A stretch of DNA of 8,923 nt from Bacillota bacterium (GTDB taxonomy: Bacteria > Bacillota > Clostridia > Lachnospirales > Lachnospiraceae): assembly GCA_023399455.1 (NCBI GenBank), contig JAEWPN010000149.1, positions 1-8,923 on the forward strand. The letters are read 5' to 3'. The notes under the pieces are model-generated. The model was not told where the DNA came from. It worked only from the letters and a program-made list of their open reading frames with translations, and did no database searches. Positions 6,830 to 8,923 of the stretch are shown here, piece by piece; position 1 is the stretch's first letter; each line of letters opens with the position of its first letter. Position numbers and translations under genes: made by a program.

Positions 6830-7116
6830 AAAGTTTCCTCGCTTTTATTTACTATAATAATTACCTGCTTCAAAAAATCAAATAATTCCGATACCTGCTC
6901 ATTCTGCCAGATCACAAATGTCCCATATGTCCCTATTGCGCCGGTTCGGTCTGCACATGCAGATCCGCATCCACAGATGATTACCGCGGCATCCGCTCCT
7001 GAATCCTGTGTGTACATCAGTTTCACTTCCGGTAATTCACTTGTTATTCTTGCCACCAAGAGACTTCTTTCAAACTTAGGATTGCACCCGCCGCAATACT
7101 TTACATATAGAATCAC
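6826..7116 (-). CDS. small cysteine-rich protein of unknown function, possible metal or Fe-S binder
   Basis: I do not recognise a named family. The 96-residue protein begins with a beta-strand-like MILYVKYCGGCNPKFER, so Cys8 and Cys11 form a CxxC in a CGGCNP turn. A hydrophobic strand (AAVIICGCGSAC, 43-54) then gives Cys48, Cys50 and Cys54. This strand-then-cysteines layout suggests a thioredoxin-like fold able to hold a metal or an Fe-S cluster, or to do thiol chemistry, but the spacing is not that of known thioredoxin-like ferredoxins. The start is GTG at 7116, 6 bases after AAAGGAG, overlapping the stop of the Fe-S scaffold gene by 4 bases; its own stop overlaps the CoA-transferase start by 4 bases. 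Such tight coupling shows it is a real gene. Its place between a scaffold and the enzymes suggests a helper in cluster assembly or repair of the dehydratase (inference). Confidence 0.78.
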   Translation of the reverse strand: MILYVKYCGGCNPKFERSLLVARITSELPEVKLMYTQDSGADAAVIICGCGSACADRTGAIGTYGTFVIWQNEQVSELFDFLKQVIIIVNKSEETL

Positions 7117-7406
7117 TGATGTCTCCTTTGCAAAATACTGCGTGCTTCCATGAGCAGACTGTCACTGACTCCATTTACCAGAGAAACTTTTTTAAGTCCT
7201 GGCAGCTTTTCCGTGAGCTTTGTATTTACAAGACCTTCCATAGTTATATTGACCGAAGGACATCCGCTGCATTGCCCAAGCATTCTTAATGAAAGCACAT
7301 CATTTTCAAAACCGGCGATCTTTATATTGCCCCCATGAAGAGAAAGTTCCGGCCTTATCTGCTCATCCAGCACCTTTTCAATTTCATCAACCGTAATTTC
7401 ACTCAT
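7113..7406 (-). CDS. NifU C-terminal-domain-type Fe-S cluster scaffold
   Basis: A stand-alone Nfu domain of 97 residues that assembles or carries an Fe-S cluster and gives it to client proteins in the cytoplasm. The domain opens with EIEKVLDEQIRPELSLHGGNI (residues 8-28), and the cluster ligands are Cys46 and Cys49 in GQCSGCPS (44-51), the CxxC typical of the family, usually working as a dimer. The ATG follows GGGAG at 8 bases and lies 18 bases after the dehydratase stop. There is no N-terminal NifU or A-type domain and no cysteine desulfurase nearby, so it is not a full assembly system. Its position directly after the [4Fe-4S] dehydratase suggests that enzyme is its client, which is inference from gene order. 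Confidence 0.9.
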   Translation of the reverse strand: MSEITVDEIEKVLDEQIRPELSLHGGNIKIAGFENDVLSLRMLGQCSGCPSVNITMEGLVNTKLTEKLPGLKKVSLVNGVSDSLLMEARSILQRRHQ

Positions 7407-7424
7407 AGTTTCAACTCCCTAAAA

Positions 7425-8876
7425 TTATTCTTTGATTTTTGCTATTGATTTTGCAAGTTCCTTCTTAAATCCAAGATTACCCTGCCTTGCTATCATAATG
7501 CGCTGTGCCTGAGGAGAACCCGCTCCATGCATGGATTCTGTCCGATATCCAACAGCCGCTGTTCCAAGTGCAAGATTTTCAATAAGGCGAAGAATTCTCA
7601 ATCGGTTTTCTGTACTTACATCCGCAACACCACGGAAATACTTATCTACATATTTTCCAATTTTTTCATCCCGTAAGTCCTTCTCTGAAGGAGCCGTAAC
7701 CATTAGTCCCCCTGCGATATCTTCAGCCAGGCGCACAATTTCATACGGGAATCTGGTCACATTCTGTTTGCAGACATTAGCCAGCAGCAAATCGATCATA
7801 TATGCTCCCGACTCCGTCGGATAACCCTCGGTTGAACATGCAATTCCGCAGCAGTAAAGCGTCTCATTTAAATGAGTCATCTCAATCAATTTATCCTTCA
7901 CTGCAGATGCCTTAGCCGCCCCGTTATAGTCGGCTGCCACTGCGGCTGCTCCGATCAGTACATCTCCCACACCAACCTTGCATCCACCATAAGACTGGCG
8001 GTGATAACCTGCAAATCTTTCTACCATGATTCCTGAAAACTCTGTCTCACCGTTCATGAAGATTCTTTCATTGGGAACAAACACATCATCAAAAATAACC
8101 AATGCTTCCACACCGCCGAATTCCGAGTTTCCTACATCCAGTTCGGAGCCCTCCTGCTTCCTTGTATCACAGGACTGGCGGCCTATGATCATCAATATTC
8201 CTTCACTGTCAACCGGTACGGCGAAAGAAACAGCAAATTCTTTATCATCCGGTCCCATGGATATTGTGGGCATTACAATAACTTCATGGGAGTTAATAAT
8301 ACCTGTTTGATGCGCCTTAGCACCACGTACGACAATGCCGTCTTCTCTCGTCTCTACAACGCGGAGATATAAATCCGGATCTTCCTGAGCATGAGGCGCT
8401 TTTGAGCGGTCTCCCTTGGGATCTGTCATAGCACCATCCACTGTCAGGTCTTTATCAGCGCAATAATTCATAAATTTTTTGAAATTTTCATGATATTTTG
8501 TTCCATATTTTTTATCTATTTCAAACGTTGTGGAAAATACCGCATTGAAGGCATCCATTCCTACACACCGCTGAAAGCATGCTGCGGTTTTCTGACCGCA
8601 AAGTCTCTGCATTTTTACTTTGTTCTTTAGATCCTCGGTATTTTGGTGAATATGCGCAAACCGATTGATTTTCTCTCCCGTATATGGTGATATTACTGTC
8701 ATGAGTTCAGCATATTGCGGATCCTGCGCTAGATCGTACGTCATTCTTACAGAGTTCAGCGAAGGACGAAGTATAGGATCGTCAACCGGATTCTCCACTC
8801 GTTCGCCAAACATATAAACTTCCATTTTAAGTTTGCGAATGCTTTCGATATATTGTTCGCCTGTCATCAGTGCCAT
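7425..8876 (-). CDS. abfD: 4-hydroxybutyryl-CoA dehydratase / vinylacetyl-CoA delta-isomerase
   Basis: Converts 4-hydroxybutyryl-CoA to crotonyl-CoA through a radical dehydration, using FAD and a [4Fe-4S] cluster, in anaerobic 4-aminobutyrate/succinate fermentation. The cluster ligands line up with those known for C. aminobutyricum AbfD: Cys100 and Cys104 in AACFQRCVG (98-106), His292 and Cys299 in GYHRQSYGGCKVG (290-302). Other active-site residues are kept: Thr191 in AHQTG, Glu257 in GGVEALV, Tyr296 and Lys300. The conserved C-terminal GYRTESMHGAGSPQAQR is at 443-459. At 483 residues it is a few shorter than the 490 of the reference I recall, with the shortening near residue 400. The ATG follows AAGGAGG at 8 bases, and no gene lies between it and the window edge; a TATAAA at 8921-8916 could be a -10 box, but its -35 region would lie outside. 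It is the first gene seen in the operon. Confidence 0.96.
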   Translation of the reverse strand: MALMTGEQYIESIRKLKMEVYMFGERVENPVDDPILRPSLNSVRMTYDLAQDPQYAELMTVISPYTGEKINRFAHIHQNTEDLKNKVKMQRLCGQKTAACFQRCVGMDAFNAVFSTTFEIDKKYGTKYHENFKKFMNYCADKDLTVDGAMTDPKGDRSKAPHAQEDPDLYLRVVETREDGIVVRGAKAHQTGIINSHEVIVMPTISMGPDDKEFAVSFAVPVDSEGILMIIGRQSCDTRKQEGSELDVGNSEFGGVEALVIFDDVFVPNERIFMNGETEFSGIMVERFAGYHRQSYGGCKVGVGDVLIGAAAVAADYNGAAKASAVKDKLIEMTHLNETLYCCGIACSTEGYPTESGAYMIDLLLANVCKQNVTRFPYEIVRLAEDIAGGLMVTAPSEKDLRDEKIGKYVDKYFRGVADVSTENRLRILRLIENLALGTAAVGYRTESMHGAGSPQAQRIMIARQGNLGFKKELAKSIAKIKE

Positions 8877-8923
8877 GATAATTGCCTCCTTAAATTCATT
8901 TTTGCATCTTTATTTTTTATAAA

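Noticed and set aside
6593..7153. A 186-residue open frame on the plus strand
   Set aside because: It is antisense to the conserved CoA-transferase start, the cysteine-rich gene and the scaffold end, has no convincing ribosome binding site, and its translation shows no recognisable domain.

Overview
The window looks like a piece of chromosome from a strictly anaerobic, low- to medium-GC Gram-positive bacterium of the Clostridia, plausibly a gut member of the Lachnospiraceae or a relative. The reasons are a 4-hydroxybutyryl-CoA dehydratase that closely follows, as I recall it, the Clostridium aminobutyricum enzyme, strong AGGAGG-type ribosome binding sites, and tight operons. This placement is inference; there is no rRNA or other marker in the window. 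No RNA genes, mobile elements, CRISPR arrays or tRNAs were seen, and no gene-free stretch exceeds about 180 bases.

Right half (4685-8876, minus strand): a five-gene operon read right to left. The order is 4-hydroxybutyryl-CoA dehydratase (abfD), a NifU-C-terminal-type Fe-S scaffold, a 96-residue cysteine-rich protein of unknown function, 4-hydroxybutyrate CoA-transferase (abfT), and an AiiA/AttM-type metallo-beta-lactamase-fold lactonase. The CoA-transferase makes 4-hydroxybutyryl-CoA and the dehydratase turns it into crotonyl-CoA, the entry to butyrate formation. The scaffold and perhaps the cysteine-rich protein may serve the oxygen-sensitive [4Fe-4S] cluster of the dehydratase. The lactonase in last position suggests that gamma-butyrolactone could be hydrolysed to 4-hydroxybutyrate and fed into the same route; this is inference by analogy with Agrobacterium BlcC/AttM.

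Middle (4191-4690): a FabZ-like hotdog dehydratase on the plus strand converges on the lactonase gene. The two share one strong hairpin terminator that separates the two halves of the window.

Left half (1-4009, minus strand): a second operon, divergent from the fabZ-like gene, encodes an acyl carrier protein, an AMP-forming acyl ligase, a LuxE-type acyl-protein synthetase and a LuxC-type acyl reductase. The start of one more gene may lie at the left edge. LuxC and LuxE are the aldehyde-making half of bacterial bioluminescence, but no luciferase genes (luxAB) or luxD are present here. The likely job is to activate a carboxylic acid, hold it on a dedicated carrier protein, possibly dehydrate it with the FabZ-like protein, and reduce it to an aldehyde for an unknown product. 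The 181-base divergent intergenic region (4010-4190) must hold the promoters for both directions and can be folded into a possible structured leader for the fabZ-like gene.
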